In this document: positions 47,406 to 60,563 of the stretch, piece by piece
Layout of the letters: the number at the start of each line of letters is the position of its first letter
Position numbering within the stretch: the first letter of the stretch is position 1
Assembly: GCF_014805625.2 (NCBI RefSeq)
Contig: NW_023998422.1
Location: forward strand, 2,459,796-2,523,795
Source of the DNA: Glossina fuscipes
Lineage: Eukaryota; Arthropoda; Insecta; Diptera; Glossinidae
DNA: 64,000 nucleotides
Direction: 5' to 3'
Program-made: the position numbers and the translations under genes
Notes under the pieces: generated by a model
The model's input: only the letters and a program-made list of their open reading frames with translations
Told to the model about the DNA's origin: nothing
Database searches by the model: none

Positions 47406-48210
47406 GTGACACTAAAGTAAATTTTGTGCAAAATTGTTATGATACGCGGCCAGAGAATCCTTCTCCAAGTAGTACACTTGGATTAAGTTGTTTATTAGAA
47501 AAAGAGACTAACGGCCGTGAACTGATGGGCTGCGACCCGCCGCTAGTTATGAGAACGAGATGCGTTTTTTTCTCAAAATTTTTGTGGCTTTGCAAACTAA
47601 ACTTTGTATTGCGGAGCCAATAGTCGCAATAAAGTTTTCGAATATCAATTTTGATATAAAAACACCTTATGACTTGTGACTGCCCTGTGATGTAGCTCGG
47701 AACACTGTAATAAGTATTTCTAATTTTCAATTGTTGTTAGACTTGTTTGCTTCGTCTTAAATGTTAAATATTTGTAAGTGGCGTCAAATGTACAGTCCAG
47801 TAGTTGTTTTGGGAAATTATCTCAAAATGGAGTGCAAAAGATTTGCAATTGCAACTCTAACGCTACATAAGTTTCGGAAAAGCACAAATGTTGGAATTAC
47901 ATAAAAGAAATTTTGCTGAATTTCGCTTGAAGGGCGCTCCTTGCATTCGTGCAGAGCGGCATTCTGGTTATTAGCGACGGTATATTGCGTGCCGTAATGG
48001 TAGAAAATCCATGAGTAATGATGGAAGATATTGTTGAAAAGCGTGAAATCGATTATGCTCGCGTTTCGTCATTTAAGAAAGCTTGGACGTATATCTAGGC
48101 TAAATAAGGAGGTTGGAAAGGAGTAAGCAAATTCACCCACCTCACAATGAGGATTGTCTTTTGAATCGGTCGGTAATTTATTTATTTTTTTCATATAATC
48201 GATCGCTGAA
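47406..48210. other. Unassigned stretch
   Basis: At 47440-47640 frames are open on both strands (65 and 97 codons), with a GC-richer core around 47505-47560. No motif is recognised. The rest is ordinary AT-rich DNA. Confidence 0.45.
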
Positions 48211-48420
48211 GGCATGTCCTCTATACGTGTAACACGGTGATGGTCAGAAAAAGCCAGATGATGGCGCTTTAGCGAATGCGCGCCCATATCTGTAGGTGTT
48301 ATTTCTTCACTGAGTGAGCAAGCACGATGGCTATGACTAGATTTGCTCTAGCTTCGTAAGTTGTGAGAACAATTAAATACCGACTTGGCAACCGCATCTC
48401 TTGTTTACTCGGATAACGGG
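48211..48420 (-). mobile_element. tRNA-derived SINE-A, copy 3
   Basis: Plus order: GGCATGTCCTCTATACGTGT, AACACGGTGATGGTCAG, TTCACTGAGTGAGCA, CCGACTTGGCAACCGC and TTTACTCGGATAACGG. The order and spacing match 49655-49920. Box A is worn. Confidence 0.6.
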
Positions 48421-48856
48421 GTAATGATAGTCGGCGGTGGGAGGTGAACTTTAACAACATCGTACAGCATATGATAATCTGAAGCAGTTACCATCTTTTT
48501 GGTCTACGCCCACGGAGGGAAATGATCACGACAGACATATCTTGTGAGCAACACCCTGGGATCGATCAAAAACTTACACAATCAACTAACACATCGTTAT
48601 TTATGTTTATTACACAATAATTGGTCCAACTTTGTTTGTTCTTCTGGTCGAATTGGATTAATTATTACAATTTATTTAAAGTGTAGCCTTTTACTTCTTT
48701 ATGTGCACGTATATGGCCAAAGACATTTTTTGGTAGATGAAATTTTCTAATAAATAAATAAATGCAAACATTAAGGCCCATCGGGAACTGGAAATGTTCT
48801 AAAACAAAACATCTTTCGAACTTATGCGTTTATTATACGCTACACCAGTTGCAGCG

Positions 48857-49075
48857 CAGGGTATATTAAATTTATATGGATGCAGCACCCATAGACAGAT
48901 TCAAAAAATGATTCTGATTTAAGTTTGCTTCTCTGTCCGTCCTTAGAAGTTATTAGTGCCCACCCCACTAGTCGCTTGTTTGTTTGGAGATACTGACCCT
49001 AAAGAAGACGAATTGGAACGGATTATATTTTTTGTGAACATTCCCCACTTAGAGCCCTATTTTGAAAGGAATATT
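48857..49075 (-). mobile_element. Mini-me-like repeat, subtype 1
   Basis: It starts GCAGGGTATATTAAATTTAT, then GGATGCAGCACCCATAGAC, GATTCTGATTTAAGTTTGC, CTCTGTCCGTCC and GAACATTCCCCAC. The (GTCY)n tract is short. Confidence 0.66.
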
Positions 49076-49654
49076 TGCAATATTCAAATAGTTCCAATAG
49101 AACTCACTGAATACTAGCCAGGCGTAATAAATAGATGTGAAAAATTTAGATTGGATGGAATCATATTTTGAATTCCCTCCCATATAGCTGAGTAAGTAAC
49201 CCCGTATATGGCAAAAAGGTATAATTTCTAAAATTTCATAAACAAAATTGGCCCTTAATAATGTATTCATAAAGAAGCAAACTAACTTGGTCCACGTAGA
49301 TCTACTTTTGAGACCTCATCCTAGATGTAGTGCTAGAAAATTGAACGAAAAAATCTCTATTCCTATAAGAGATGAAAGCTATGCCTTCACATCATTGCAA
49401 CGTGTAATTTTTTCTATTTTATCACAAAAATAAATGGAGCATTGTATTACACGAAGCAATATATATATATATAATACAAGAGAACAAATATATTGTACTC
49501 ACGCTTCTTGAATTGTTTAAAAATTAAGATTAAAGACGAGATTATTAGATCATACATATATTATTCAAATATTTATATATAAATATAGTTATATAAATGT
49601 GGATGCGTCGAGCTTGTTGCACAAATTATTTTTTTGTTTTGTTTTGGTTTACGT

Positions 49655-49920
49655 GATCAATTACTCAAGGGATGGCCCCTACTCGTGTAATGCGGTGACA
49701 GTCAGGAACAAGTGAAGGAAGCTGAAGAAAGAAAGAAAGAGGAAGGCAATGACCGCAACCCAGTGGTTGAGTGGCTAATCGGTGAATATTATGTCTTTAC
49801 CGACTGAGTACTCAGCATAGCTGCGGCCGAAGTGAACTCTACCTACCTACTACGGAAATTTGAACCTCCAAGCTGTGACTTGGTGGTCGCGATTCTTACC
49901 TATTCGGCTACTCATGCGGA
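49655..49920 (-). mobile_element. tRNA-derived SINE-A, copy 4 (best copy)
   Basis: On minus the head has box A TAGCCGAATAGG (49899-49910), an exact fit to TRGYNNARNNGG. Some 30 nt downstream is the near-consensus box B GGTTCAAATTTCC (49855-49868), at tRNA spacing. The body then has AGTCGGTAAAGACATAATA and CACCGATTAGCC, a pyrimidine tract and CTGACTGTCACCGCATTACA. The paired boxes plus an unrelated body are the hallmark of a tRNA-derived SINE. I cannot name the parent tRNA or family. Confidence 0.72.
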
Positions 49921-51950
49921 TGAATGTCTTTACCTGTCTTTGAAAGTAGCCATAGCCCTAGGAAGTAGTTTTTTTCTCTTCGACTTTCATGTCTTTTACG
50001 CTCTTCTTAAAATACAGAAGAGACAACTACAGCATAAAAAAGATGGGAAGAAGTGTTTTTGCTCATACACATAGTTTGACAATTAAATATGTTAGGCTTT
50101 AAGTATAGAAATCTTGTTAAGAACCCGTCTAACATAACCAATCATAACTAACACACACATAATTATGAAATGAGACAACAAATGAGAAATTGATAATCTT
50201 TACACGATTGTCATCCAAGCATGTAATGTTCGTATATACCTATTATACATGAATTCATAACGTATGATTGTGAAAATTGTCCAAGTGTTACAACCTTGTG
50301 CCATGACATTATAAACAACACAATACCTACTATTTTCTCCATCAATAATTAGTTAGAGAATTATACTGAAGGCAAAGAGTAGAAAAAAAATAAAAAAAAT
50401 AAAAAATCGAACATTGAACGAAGATTCTAAAAATAAATTCTAAGGGAAGCTGACAGCTTTCAAGCGCACCAGGTGCGCTTAACGAATTTATACTTGAGAA
50501 AAAAAGAAAAAGAAAAAAGAAAAAAAAGTTTCTCTTCAGGAAAACGGAAAGTTCGTATTAAAGTTACTCTCTTCATACTCGTTCTTTTTGCTATTGTTGT
50601 TATTGGTTTTATTTTTTATTTTTTATTTTTTGCTTAAGTGCATTTTCTAAATCGTTAATGTTTATTTAATTTCATGTGGTATTTAATTCTTTTGCCAGTT
50701 TTTTTCTTTTCTTACACTGTTATTTTGTTTTGTTTGTCTGTCTATTGTATAAAACATATTTAATAAATATTTATTTTCACATAATTACTAATCTTGATGT
50801 TTAAGCAACAAATCATTAATTGTTAATTATATCCGTAGTCTTATTCTTTAAAAATATATTGTGGTCATCGAGAATCTTTTTTTTTTTATTATGTTGTTAT
50901 TGTTTACTTATTTATTTATTTGCTTTGCTTTGCTTTGCTTTGCTATATTCCTTGAATTGACCATTGATTGATAATCGTCTCAGTTGATTGACTGAACGAT
51001 TCTTTACAATCACTTCTAATTAACTTAATGCTTTAGACACGATTTTCTCAACATTTTTATTTTATTTCGTTGTGCACTGTCGGATTTTCCTCTCAAGGTA
51101 ATAATTAAATTAATTTGCTTTCAATCCAATTAAAGGGAAATAATATTTAAAGTTATGCTACTTACTCCCTTAATTATTATATGAGTTTAAAAAAAAATTC
51201 CAATTAAATCATAAGTGAAGAGGAACTTTTCAATTCGTCCCATTCAAGTATCATCAGTGATAGATTAACCCTTTTAAGCAGTTAACTGTGTCGACCTCTT
51301 TGCAAAATGTGCATTTGTAGGACTTTGCAAAAACTTAGCAATGACATGTATATTCCTCATGGGCAGAGTATAAGTAATATTCCGCATGAATGTGCAAGGA
51401 TGTGGAGTGTATTTGTGAACGTCTTCGTTTCCTTGCAGATAAAACTATTCCACCATCAGTAATGAATTCACTCTGCCTGGGCGTATAACGTGAGACAGAC
51501 GAATTTACTTACTAAAATACACTATTATGACAAACACACATTCAAAGACTTGAGAAGACCTAGCGACATAACGTAATCGGCTTAGTAAATACTCGCCTTA
51601 CATAAATAGAAAAGTAAGGATGCTGTTGCAATTTTTCTAAGCATTATAAGCGATTTCTTTTTATAATAGCTATATATATAAATTTTTATTTATCTCTTAT
51701 TATTTTGGCATAGCCTCAAAATATTTAAAATTTCTTAAAGTTTACGAATATATTCAAGTTTTCCATAAAATTGCAATTTAAACAGCAAATTGTCTTTACT
51801 TATTACTCATGACGTAACACAAAATGTTGCATTTTTTCCATTGCATATATATTCGTCATACACTGTTAACGGTTTAATTTACAAGCAACCACTGACCTAA
51901 TCCTTGAAAGCCTCTACAAGAGCATAAGACATTCATTGTAATTCCATTAA
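49921..51950. other. Gene-free stretch
   Basis: AT-rich with a purine tract (50494-50528) and a (CTTTG)n tract (50921-50944). No gene is seen. Confidence 0.6.
50921..50944. repeat. (TGCTT)n pentanucleotide tract
   Basis: Almost five tandem TGCTT units after a TTTA-rich stretch. Confidence 0.88.
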
Positions 51951-51954
51951 GGAT

Positions 51955-52035
51955 CACGTACACCCCCTAGGATATGAGACTTGAGCGCGTGAATACTGAC
52001 TTGCTATCCGTGATTCTTATCCATTCCACTACTTT
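51955..52035 (-). mobile_element. SINE-A head fragment, copy 5
   Basis: On minus, TAGTGGAATGG, then ATAAGAATCACGG and AGCAAGTCAG parallel TAGCCGAATAGG, GTAAGAATCGCG and CCAAGTCA of 49655-49920. Only the tRNA-like head can be seen. Confidence 0.5.
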
Positions 52036-53970
52036 TAAAAGAAGTCATGAATTTTAACAATTTTCTTCACAGCGGAGTCTAAATAAAAGTAGTGAAGTAG
52101 GAGATAGTCCGTATAAGCGTTTATCATGAATGATAGTTAACTTAGTGGATAAGATTGTATTCTGATAAAGCAAAGAAGAAAAATATAGGAGTGAAGTAAG
52201 AAATATCCGAGGTCCTTATTAAATGCTAAGTTTATGAACTGAGTATTAAAGATAAGTCCGAGTATTTCACCTCTGTACAACCTTCAACATCTGGAAAAGT
52301 CGCTGAGGTACACCAGGGCGTCGCGATATAACATTCCTTGCCATTGGAAAAATTTTTATTCAATTCACTTCAGCATATAAGCATATCATCCCGAGTGTTT
52401 GCGATAATATTAAAACTTTCCCGCTTGCTAACTAGCGAGCCAATCGTTTGCAAGGAACAGACATCATTAAGACAGTTGCTCAATGCCCCTATGAATTTCC
52501 TTTACTCTGAAATCATTCTCACGAGAAGAAGTTAACTAAGATTTGAGCTCCAATTTCATAATGAGTCTTATTACTGCTTCCGGAAGTTGGTCGGACGATG
52601 TTTTATGCCGCACATGCACTGCTGCGACAAAAAGAACTTCAAACTATGTTACTGCTATGTTCCAACAAGCTGCTCCTCCTGCTTGTCAAATTAAATTGTA
52701 TAAACAAATTTATTGGAAAATTTTCTTTTGTTCTTGAAACTTGATATTTATTCAAATCATTTCAATGACAAACTTTACAAAAGCTTATATATAGGAATTG
52801 TATGTCAAATATATCATCTTCGCTTGACATTTTGAATAATAATCTTTTAAACGTTGTTTGTAGATTATACAATATACGATACTTCATCAAAGAAATTCCA
52901 TATAAGTAAGATGATGGTTTTAACTTGGTCATAGGAAGTCTCGTGTAATTAATGTTTTATAGATAAAAAAAAATGTCAAAAACGTGAAAGCTCTTGATAC
53001 GCAATCTTTAATCTATGCAAAATTCGATAAGTGCTTGAGCTAATGTGTTTTATTACAAAATTTAATTTGCAATCTATTTAAAGAGATAATAAGTGAATGT
53101 TGTGACAAGATCAGGAAAATAGCCAGCCTATCATATGCAAATGAAAGGCGTTGAATACGATTTGCCGCATGTGGGAAATCGAGGTCATCATGAATATGAT
53201 GAACTGACAAATGGATTTTAAATTTAATTCAATTCAGATAACAGCGCAAAAGTTTTTTGTGGGTGTAATGTGACCTCATTCTTTAACTCTATAGCAAAGA
53301 GACAACAATTCATTAATCAAAATTAGTGCTAAGTGCTTATTAATCAATCGATTTCATGTTCTTGCCCCCATGACGGTTTACTATTCTAGCTGGCATTTTG
53401 GATTTCAAACTAAAATATTTGAACCAAGATATACAGGTATTGGTCGTTTCGCCATTCAATATGAAAAAAGAACGAAACAAAGGGGAGAAGCTTTTTTTCT
53501 TGATCTTGATTTAGGAATCGGAGCTAACAAGTTCTTAGTTCTTAAAAACTATTAGTTGCCTTGGGGGTCGTCCTTGGCATATTTGACTGCAAATTTAGAT
53601 GAAACTTTGCTTAGAAAAATTCCTGGGGGATCTATTTTTGTTTTTGGACTAACATTATGCCATCTTCTAAGTTCCCACGATAAAGAGACAGTAGGATGAC
53701 GTAGTTCAAATTGTGAGGAATTTCAGCTTGTGCAAATGAAGGCCTAAGACTCGTCCATTGTAGGCAAAGTAAAGATTTATTACCGAGAGACAATAAAAAA
53801 ACCGAGTGGTTCTCACCTCTTGCTTCTTCAGACAATATAGCGTAAAACTAGCAGTTGCTGTAAATTATTACCAACTACAACTGTTGTTTATAGCAAACCA
53901 AAGTGCAATAAATTTTCAAAAAACTTTTCTCAAAGTTGAAAACGCCTTTACACCTCACACCACTTGTTTT
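52036..53970. other. Gene-free stretch
   Basis: Single-copy-like. Frames 52338-52535, 52543-52737 and 53370-53555 (plus, 61-65 codons) have ordinary composition but no motif. No repeat family match. Confidence 0.5.
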
Positions 53971-54145
53971 ACAAGGATATATTAAGTTTGTGCGGATGTA
54001 TGCGACACCCAGAAGGACTAGCGATAGACCGACTTTTTATTATATCTTTCGTCGATTCAGAAAGGGGTTTTAAGTTTGTTTGTCTGTCTGTCCGCTAACC
54101 TGCCTTGTTTTCTCGTATTCTATTGCTCTTGTGTTGAAGAAGATG
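53971..54145 (-). mobile_element. Mini-me-like repeat, subtype 1, fragment
   Basis: The edge is ACAAGGATATATTAAGTTTG, then GACACCCAGAAGGACTAGCG, GTCGATTCAGAAAGG and TTTGTCTGTCTGTCCGC. It is the clearest copy of this end. The far end is missing. Confidence 0.72.
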
Positions 54146-55509
54146 ATATCTTAAAACATAACTGTGCGATTTACTTCAGTTTCTTTTGCGTTTATCTGAT
54201 AAGCAAGTTAATTCCAGGATTTTATGTAAGCTCAGTAGTTCATTAGCACTTTTATTAAACGCCTTTGTACAATTCTTTAAGGTCTGCCTCGTGGATGCTT
54301 ATTGGGGATATAATCACGGACTGTAACGCTAGAAGATCGTGAAAAAGAAAGCATAATTCATCCGTCCTTATTTACTTATAGACGTTAAAGTATATATAAA
54401 ATAAAGTCGCGATTACAAAGAAAGCCGAGGATTTTCTTTTTCGAGCGCTTTTCTTACAAATTACAATTAAACCGTAATATAAGATTGCATTTGACATTCG
54501 GTTGTAGTCAACAAATTCGAGACTTAATTCGGTTCGTGCACAAATCTGACATATCTTAAACTTACATTGTTTTTTGGATTGTTTCGTTTAGAGAGAAAGT
54601 GTTTTTTAACGACCTTTATGGGTTGAGCAGAAATTTTCCGCAAATTAATTGAATTTACTGGCTTCAATGACATCTAAGTGTATTTTAACCCTGTTAGATG
54701 AGAAATCGTATCAATTTCTTTGGCTTCCATTTGCGTGCATTATCTTAAGCGCATAAGAGAAACTCGTTTAATAGCTTTTGAAGACTATAATAGTGAGCTA
54801 AGCCATAATATAGAGCCGTACAGTCACCGCTATATATTTATTTCTTTCAATCCTTTCCTCCTTCTTTAATCTACCGCTCAGGGTATGTCTATCACACAAA
54901 TATACACGGTGGCCGTTAGAAAGGATTATCGATAGATCGGGGAGAAGAAATGCTAGGAGGCTTTATGTGCGTTCACCTTCAAAATGAAAACATCGCGAAG
55001 CGAAAGATCACTGCATGTGGGTTGTGCTGGAAATAGGCAGTCGCGATTAAAAATTAGAAGTCGCGGCGGTTTGTTCTGTGGTATACGATATCAGTATGGG
55101 CACAGCCTATTTTACATTGATTTTCAAGGGCATCGATTGATTGCACTGGATTCACTCCCATCGCCTAGAGATCTTCTGCTATATTCATTACTGTATATCA
55201 TCGAGTGTCTTCAGGCAAGGTCAGTAAATCGCCACCCACCCCAGCGAATTGTATTCTAATCTGGATCTTGGATATATTTATTTTTTTCTTTACAATTTAC
55301 CTTAAGAATATAATATATGATCAATTTTCATCTGATGTCCTTTATAGAATTATTTACCTGTAAATAGAAAGAGAGAAAATTCTTTATAAATTATTTGAGC
55401 ATATATCAAGTAAATTTTTCAGGAAGGGCAAGTAAGGGTCTTGAGGCTAATCTTTGAACTCTGCCAGGTGAAATATATATTTTAATTGCAAACGTATCTC
55501 TTGGAGCCA
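54146..55509. other. Gene-free stretch with one GC-raised frame
   Basis: A plus frame at 54984-55259 (91 codons, Arg/Ser/Leu-rich) has GC above its surroundings but no recognised domain, promoter or splice context. The rest is AT-rich. Confidence 0.45.
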
Positions 55510-55732
55510 TAACGACTTTTCAACGATGGCCGCGCTTGGGCCGAAATATATCAGTGTACCACATTTCATAAAAATATCCAAAAATAGCTGACTCTAGATT
55601 GAACATAAGAAACTAAAAAGGTAGACGGACAGACAAGCTTTGATTGGTATAATAAAAGTTGGGTCTATCTCAAGCGCTGCTCTGTATTGCATACATCTAT
55701 ACAAACTTAACATTCTCTTGTATCACAAGTGG
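55510..55732 (+). mobile_element. Mini-me-like repeat, subtype 1, fragment
   Basis: It has GGTAGACGGACAGACAAGC, TTGGTATAATAAAAGTTGGG, TCTATCTCAAGCGCTGCTC and TATTGCATACATCTATACAA, then ACTTAACATTCTCTTGTA at the edge. Confidence 0.7.
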
Positions 55733-57894
55733 TTTTGTGTATAAAAAGTCTTTTCTTCGTTTTGCTTTGCGTTTCAAATAAATTAAATACATGTCGCGTA
55801 ATCGAAACTATAAAATGAACTTTTAAATTTTTGGGAAAATTTATTGTATATCAGTATTAGGCAATACGAAAGGCCACAAGTCTGAGACGCTATAGAAATA
55901 CTGAAAAAAAAAAACTTTAACAAAGATCGCAAGCTTGACTGGCTGCTAATCTATCTAATAATGACATAATAATAAAACTCTCAGACAAACTTCGCCTGCA
56001 TATATAAATTAACGTTTTGAAATTGCATCGTTTGCATATATAAGATGGCTAGGGAAACTTCACAATTACGCCCACAAATTACAGAGAATAATTTAAAACA
56101 AAAATAAAATAAAAAAAATTAGACATGAATCTTCGCAAACTTTTCTCTTTATATATATATACATACGTTCTATGTGAACATGAATTTATTTCATAGAAAA
56201 ATAAATTGAATTAAATGCACCACAGAAGAAAACCCCAACAGCGTATGTCCGGTAAATTAGAAAAACAAAAACAAAAAAAAGTGCATGTAATGAAACAGAA
56301 AATAAGTATTTTTCTTGCCTATGTATATGTGTGCAGACACAAATTAGATACCGTTAGCTGTAATAAGGCTAAATAATAATAAAAAAAAAAAAAAAAAAAA
56401 AATAGCGAACGCATACAAATACAAAAGGCTATTAACTTGGTAAACAACCGACAGAATCTCCAAAGTGACATTAACCTACAAGTCGCGTTGTGTAGGCGCC
56501 TAATATGTATAAATTGCACACATACATGCACAGCCGTATGAACGAGCATATGCATGTTTCAAAGAGCAGATCATAAAAAAAAAAACAACTCCATGTCCGA
56601 ACTTATTATTTTTTTTTAATTTTGTTACGGCTATCTTGTCAAATTCCATAATATAAAGAACTGTGCATAGATGCTAAGGAAGAGCAAAAAAAAAAAAAAA
56701 AAAAAAAAAAAGAACGGACAAATTAGTTTTAAAATAATCGCATGAAAACAAACAAAGAATAAAAAAAAAAAAACAAAAAAGTAATAATAATAATATGTAA
56801 TAAACCGTCACTGGATTAAAAGCCACACGTCCCAGTGTGTGTGCTATCCATGTTCGGATGAGGTTGCGTACAAAAGTACACTCTTTTTTTCTCTTTTTTT
56901 TTTACAATGGTTTCGAACATATGGTTATATATGACATGCATTGTATATATGTCGTACGCAATCCATAGATGGTAAAATAATATCAAAAAAACAATTTGAC
57001 TTTTATTATAGCAATTTGTTCAATAGATTTACCGACGAGATAGCAGTTAAATGGCAGAAATAGCAACAACAACAGAGAAAACGTAAGATAGCAATAACAG
57101 CGTTTGGAGGAAAAGCCGATATTCAGAGATAATGTAACGTCGACAATGTTTCCATTTTAAAGGAATCGAAAAATATAAAAAATCAATTAAATTATTAAGA
57201 AAACGTAATAAAGCAGGCGTTGGTGGTATCGACTAAGCTCTAAGACTATTCAAAATTTTCGTAATGATTTTAAGGATCAATGCTATAGTTCGCTAAACAT
57301 TAACATTCTTACGCCCTCAACCTATTGGCATCGTTCTCATGCGGTCCCATACAGAGAGTAAAGAAAAAGTTTGTGGCGTTTGTGTTGTCAGTAGAATTTT
57401 TTCTTTAATGCCGTCAATTACTCTGGAATTCGAAGGCTGGGAAAAATTGATTGCAAAATGATACCTCAGACAGGAAACATGTACGCCTTGCAAGTATGCT
57501 TCTCGAGCTTGTCTTTCTAATAACTCGAGCAATCGTTTTCTTTTCTTTTGCAGCTTCACAATCGGATTATCTTGTGGGCCTTATGAAATTTTTTTCAACA
57601 CATCGAAATATGCCGATTCCAAGCGAAATCTTCTGATCCTTTTACAACATTTTGAATCGTGTTTTCGTCAAGGTTTTCCTTTGCTATTCTAAAAACGGAA
57701 TTTTTAACTCTACGACAAGAAAGCTTAAGGAAAATAGAGAATATTTTCCGACCGTTTCCGACTTTGAGAGACTTTTTTTTACCCATTAGCGAACGATGAG
57801 AGTACATGCAGCAAAAAAGTTTCAAAAATTCCGCAAAGTATATATGTTGTTAAGCGTTGTCAAATGGAAATCGATTAAAACATGTTCGCCTACG
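55733..57894. other. Gene-free stretch rich in A runs
   Basis: A runs at 56381-56402, 56686-56711 and 56761-56773. 57310-57830 carries frames on both strands (80 and 76 codons on minus, 61 on plus). A good acceptor-like sequence on plus, ending TTTTCTTTTGCAG at 57553, precedes a 26-codon frame. No motif supports an exon. Confidence 0.45.
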
Positions 57895-58140
57895 TAACAT
57901 GCTCCTGTTCATAGAAATGAAGATATCGCCTTCAGATCTGATAAAAACATCGCACATAGATTGCTATTGGAAATGGGCCAATCGGCCAAAGATGCCATGC
58001 AAAACACATATAAAAATCGAAACAATCAGCACGCCCAGCCCTTATATTATAAAGCATATTGGTCTTTTTCAGTCCTTTTTAAGGTAAGGGCAGCAGTTGT
58101 GTAGAAGATTCACTTACTGTCGTATATAATTTGCTTACTT
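57895..58140 (-). mobile_element. Mini-me-like repeat, subtype 2, left part
   Basis: On minus the left end reads GTAAGCAAATTATATACGAC. Read on plus, the body has AATGAAGATATCGCCTTCAG, GGAAATGGGCCAATCGG and CACGCCCAGCCCTTATATTA, all paralleled in 60564-61376. Confidence 0.6.
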
Positions 58141-59133
58141 TTTTTCTGCACACAAGGCTTACGCTTTCAAATGCAAAAATCGCAGATAAGTAGGTCTCTT
58201 ACACTTCATAAAAGCCACTCCCTTTCTTATGAAAACATGATGGAATGGACTGTAAATCGTAGTTAAAGGCTAAAGTCTAGTGTCTATGGATTTGATATTT
58301 AGGTTTCATTGAGGAAATTGTAGAACAGAAGCTGAAGTTAATTAATTAATTTACATTCCTTCAAATTTTTAGAAATTTGACACAATGGGCGAGAATAATT
58401 GTTCTAGAATATGACGGAACTTGATAGAATCTTACTGTAGTCTATCTTAGCGTAGCTAACTGTAGCTCGAAATTCGATTACAAAATTATTTAACCCATAC
58501 GGGGCCCCGAATTTCTTCGAACACGATCACCAGCAAAGAAATTTATTGCTTTCTTTATATTGTTCACTTTTAATAGAAAAACTTGTGTACTATAGAAATC
58601 ATCCAAGTCGCAAGTCAACTCGCACGAAAAAGATGATTGCATACCGTGTGTGCAGCTCGCCTCTTTGATAATTTTTATTGTGATGAGCGGATTGAGCACC
58701 GCATGTGCAATGCAAGGTAAAATAAAAATGCATTCATAAAATTGATAAACATTTAAGTCAAAAATAGTTAGACGTCATAAAATCGCTTTCAATAATGAGG
58801 AACAAAGTATAATGCAACGAAAACTTATAAGAAACAGAAAAACCTTAAAAAATCGTAAAGTAATTGATTGTACATTGGATGGTTGATGATGATACGCGAA
58901 ATATTCTCCCAAGCTTAACCCAGAATTAACGACCCAAGCTGTTTCCAGGGTGTTTCCAAATTTTAATTTTTTATACCTCACAGATGTTTTTAGTTCAAAA
59001 CAGGTCTTAGCTCCTTTATTTAGAATGGCCGTTAATTGCTTATCATTCTCATTGAGCAGGCGGTGTGCAACCAGTCACGAACGTGTTAATTTGAGATTTC
59101 TACGTCATATAGACAACTGTAGACCCCACTGGA
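58141..59133. other. Gene-free stretch
   Basis: AT-rich. Frames of 68-69 codons lie on both strands at 58490-59159, without motifs. Confidence 0.5.
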
Positions 59134-59480
59134 GCAATACCCAGAGGGAGTTGAGATAGATCCGTTGTTTATTGCACCGATCGAATCCGAAAGTGACTCT
59201 ACGCTTGTCTGTCCGTCTGTCCGCCTTGCTTGCATATGTTCAACCTATAGGTCCAAGATATTTTTTGATATTATAAACAATATTTATATTTTTCAAATCT
59301 GATGCACCGACATGTTTTCTCCCAAGGACGGACTCTACTACAGAGGTTTCGATCGGATCAATGGTTCACCCACTTCTCATATAACGTTTTATTTTGAAAA
59401 ATCACTATGTGAAAAACTGGCTTAATAGAAATAGAATGTGATGACAGGCCACATCTCACTATAATGTCTTTGGATTTATT
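59134..59480 (-). mobile_element. Mini-me-like repeat, subtype 1
   Basis: It has GCAATACCCAGAGGGAG, TTGAGATAGATCCG, GCACCGATCGAATCCG, CTTGTCTGTCCGTCTGTCCG, TATGTTCAACCTATAGGTCC, CGATCGGATCAATGG and CATATAACGTTTTATTTTG. The (GTCY)n tract (59206-59222) is the most regular of the subtype 1 copies. Confidence 0.75.
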
Positions 59481-60563
59481 TATATTTTAAATAAAGAGTT
59501 TTTCTATAATTAAAGCTTTTTTTAATTACATTAACTTGCTAGAATGGTCCATAATTGCCAGAAAGGCAGTTGAAAGCAGATGTTATGTTCGTTACGTTCG
59601 TATCTTCCTTTCAAAAATACTTAATAGTCGTTCTGCATTTGAAGAGAACATATCTCGGCCCATAACACAAGAATATTTAAATTTTTATTTTTATTTTATT
59701 TTATCTCATTTTAAGTGTATTCCACAGTATATCTAAGACTAATAAGCGCAGCTAAAAGCCAGTCAACCTACTTTAGTGACAGAGTATAATAAAAATAAAA
59801 TAAAAAAAAAAATGTGTTAACAAGAATTTTATGATGGTGACGGCTGCTTTAACATGTGACTCAGAAATTCCGATGACTTTGGAAGCAATAAACTTGAAAC
59901 AAGTGTTAATGGTCTGCTGTCGATTACTTGTCTATAGTTTAGTTTTTGAATATATTGAAATAACGTGAAATATATTTTATATATATGTATATATATATAT
60001 ATATATATATTTATGGGTATATATCTAATAGCAATCTATTAATATGGCTAAATGAAATCAATTTCTGTTACACATAGCTCGCAATTAAGGTATTGAAATG
60101 TGCTCCCTATGAGAATCGTGAAAAATGTTAATGACGATTGCGTTAACACGAAGGCGGCTTGTTATACGACATGTGAATATAAAATAATTGCATTAACACT
60201 TTTATATCGTTTTCTCAGTTTGTTTTCTTTTTTTTTTTTTTTTTTTTTTAGCAAAACTTCATAGGTTATTTTGCAAATTTATAAAAAACAATTAAATTCG
60301 ACCTGAGTGGAGATTTTTATATTCATCGCCAGCGCTTGTGTATAAATTTTCGTTGCAAGCGAAAATGTAGTCAATCGATATAAGCAGTCGTGCATTGTAC
60401 CACATACGCTCGACGTCATGTATATATCAAATTATAATATTTTAAGGTTTGACCGCACTTTGTAGTTATATAATAAAAACTTTAAACTACATTTACCTAA
60501 ACTGCTTGGCTTAATTTATCCTTTCAGGAATTATGGGCAAGCTCTTGTTTGATTTGTCTAATT
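59481..60563. other. Gene-free stretch
   Basis: It has a TA run (59980-60012) and a T run (60229-60251). No frame of note. Confidence 0.6.

Noticed and set aside
47505..47560. Ribosomal DNA fragment suspected from GC-rich 'gggctgcgacccgccgct'
   Set aside because: It does not match any rRNA segment I can place, and the flanks are AT-rich single-copy DNA.
57536..57636. Terminal exon on plus after the acceptor-like TTTTCTTTTGCAG
   Set aside because: Only 26 codons follow, with no homology or partner exon visible; such acceptor-like sites are common in T-rich DNA.
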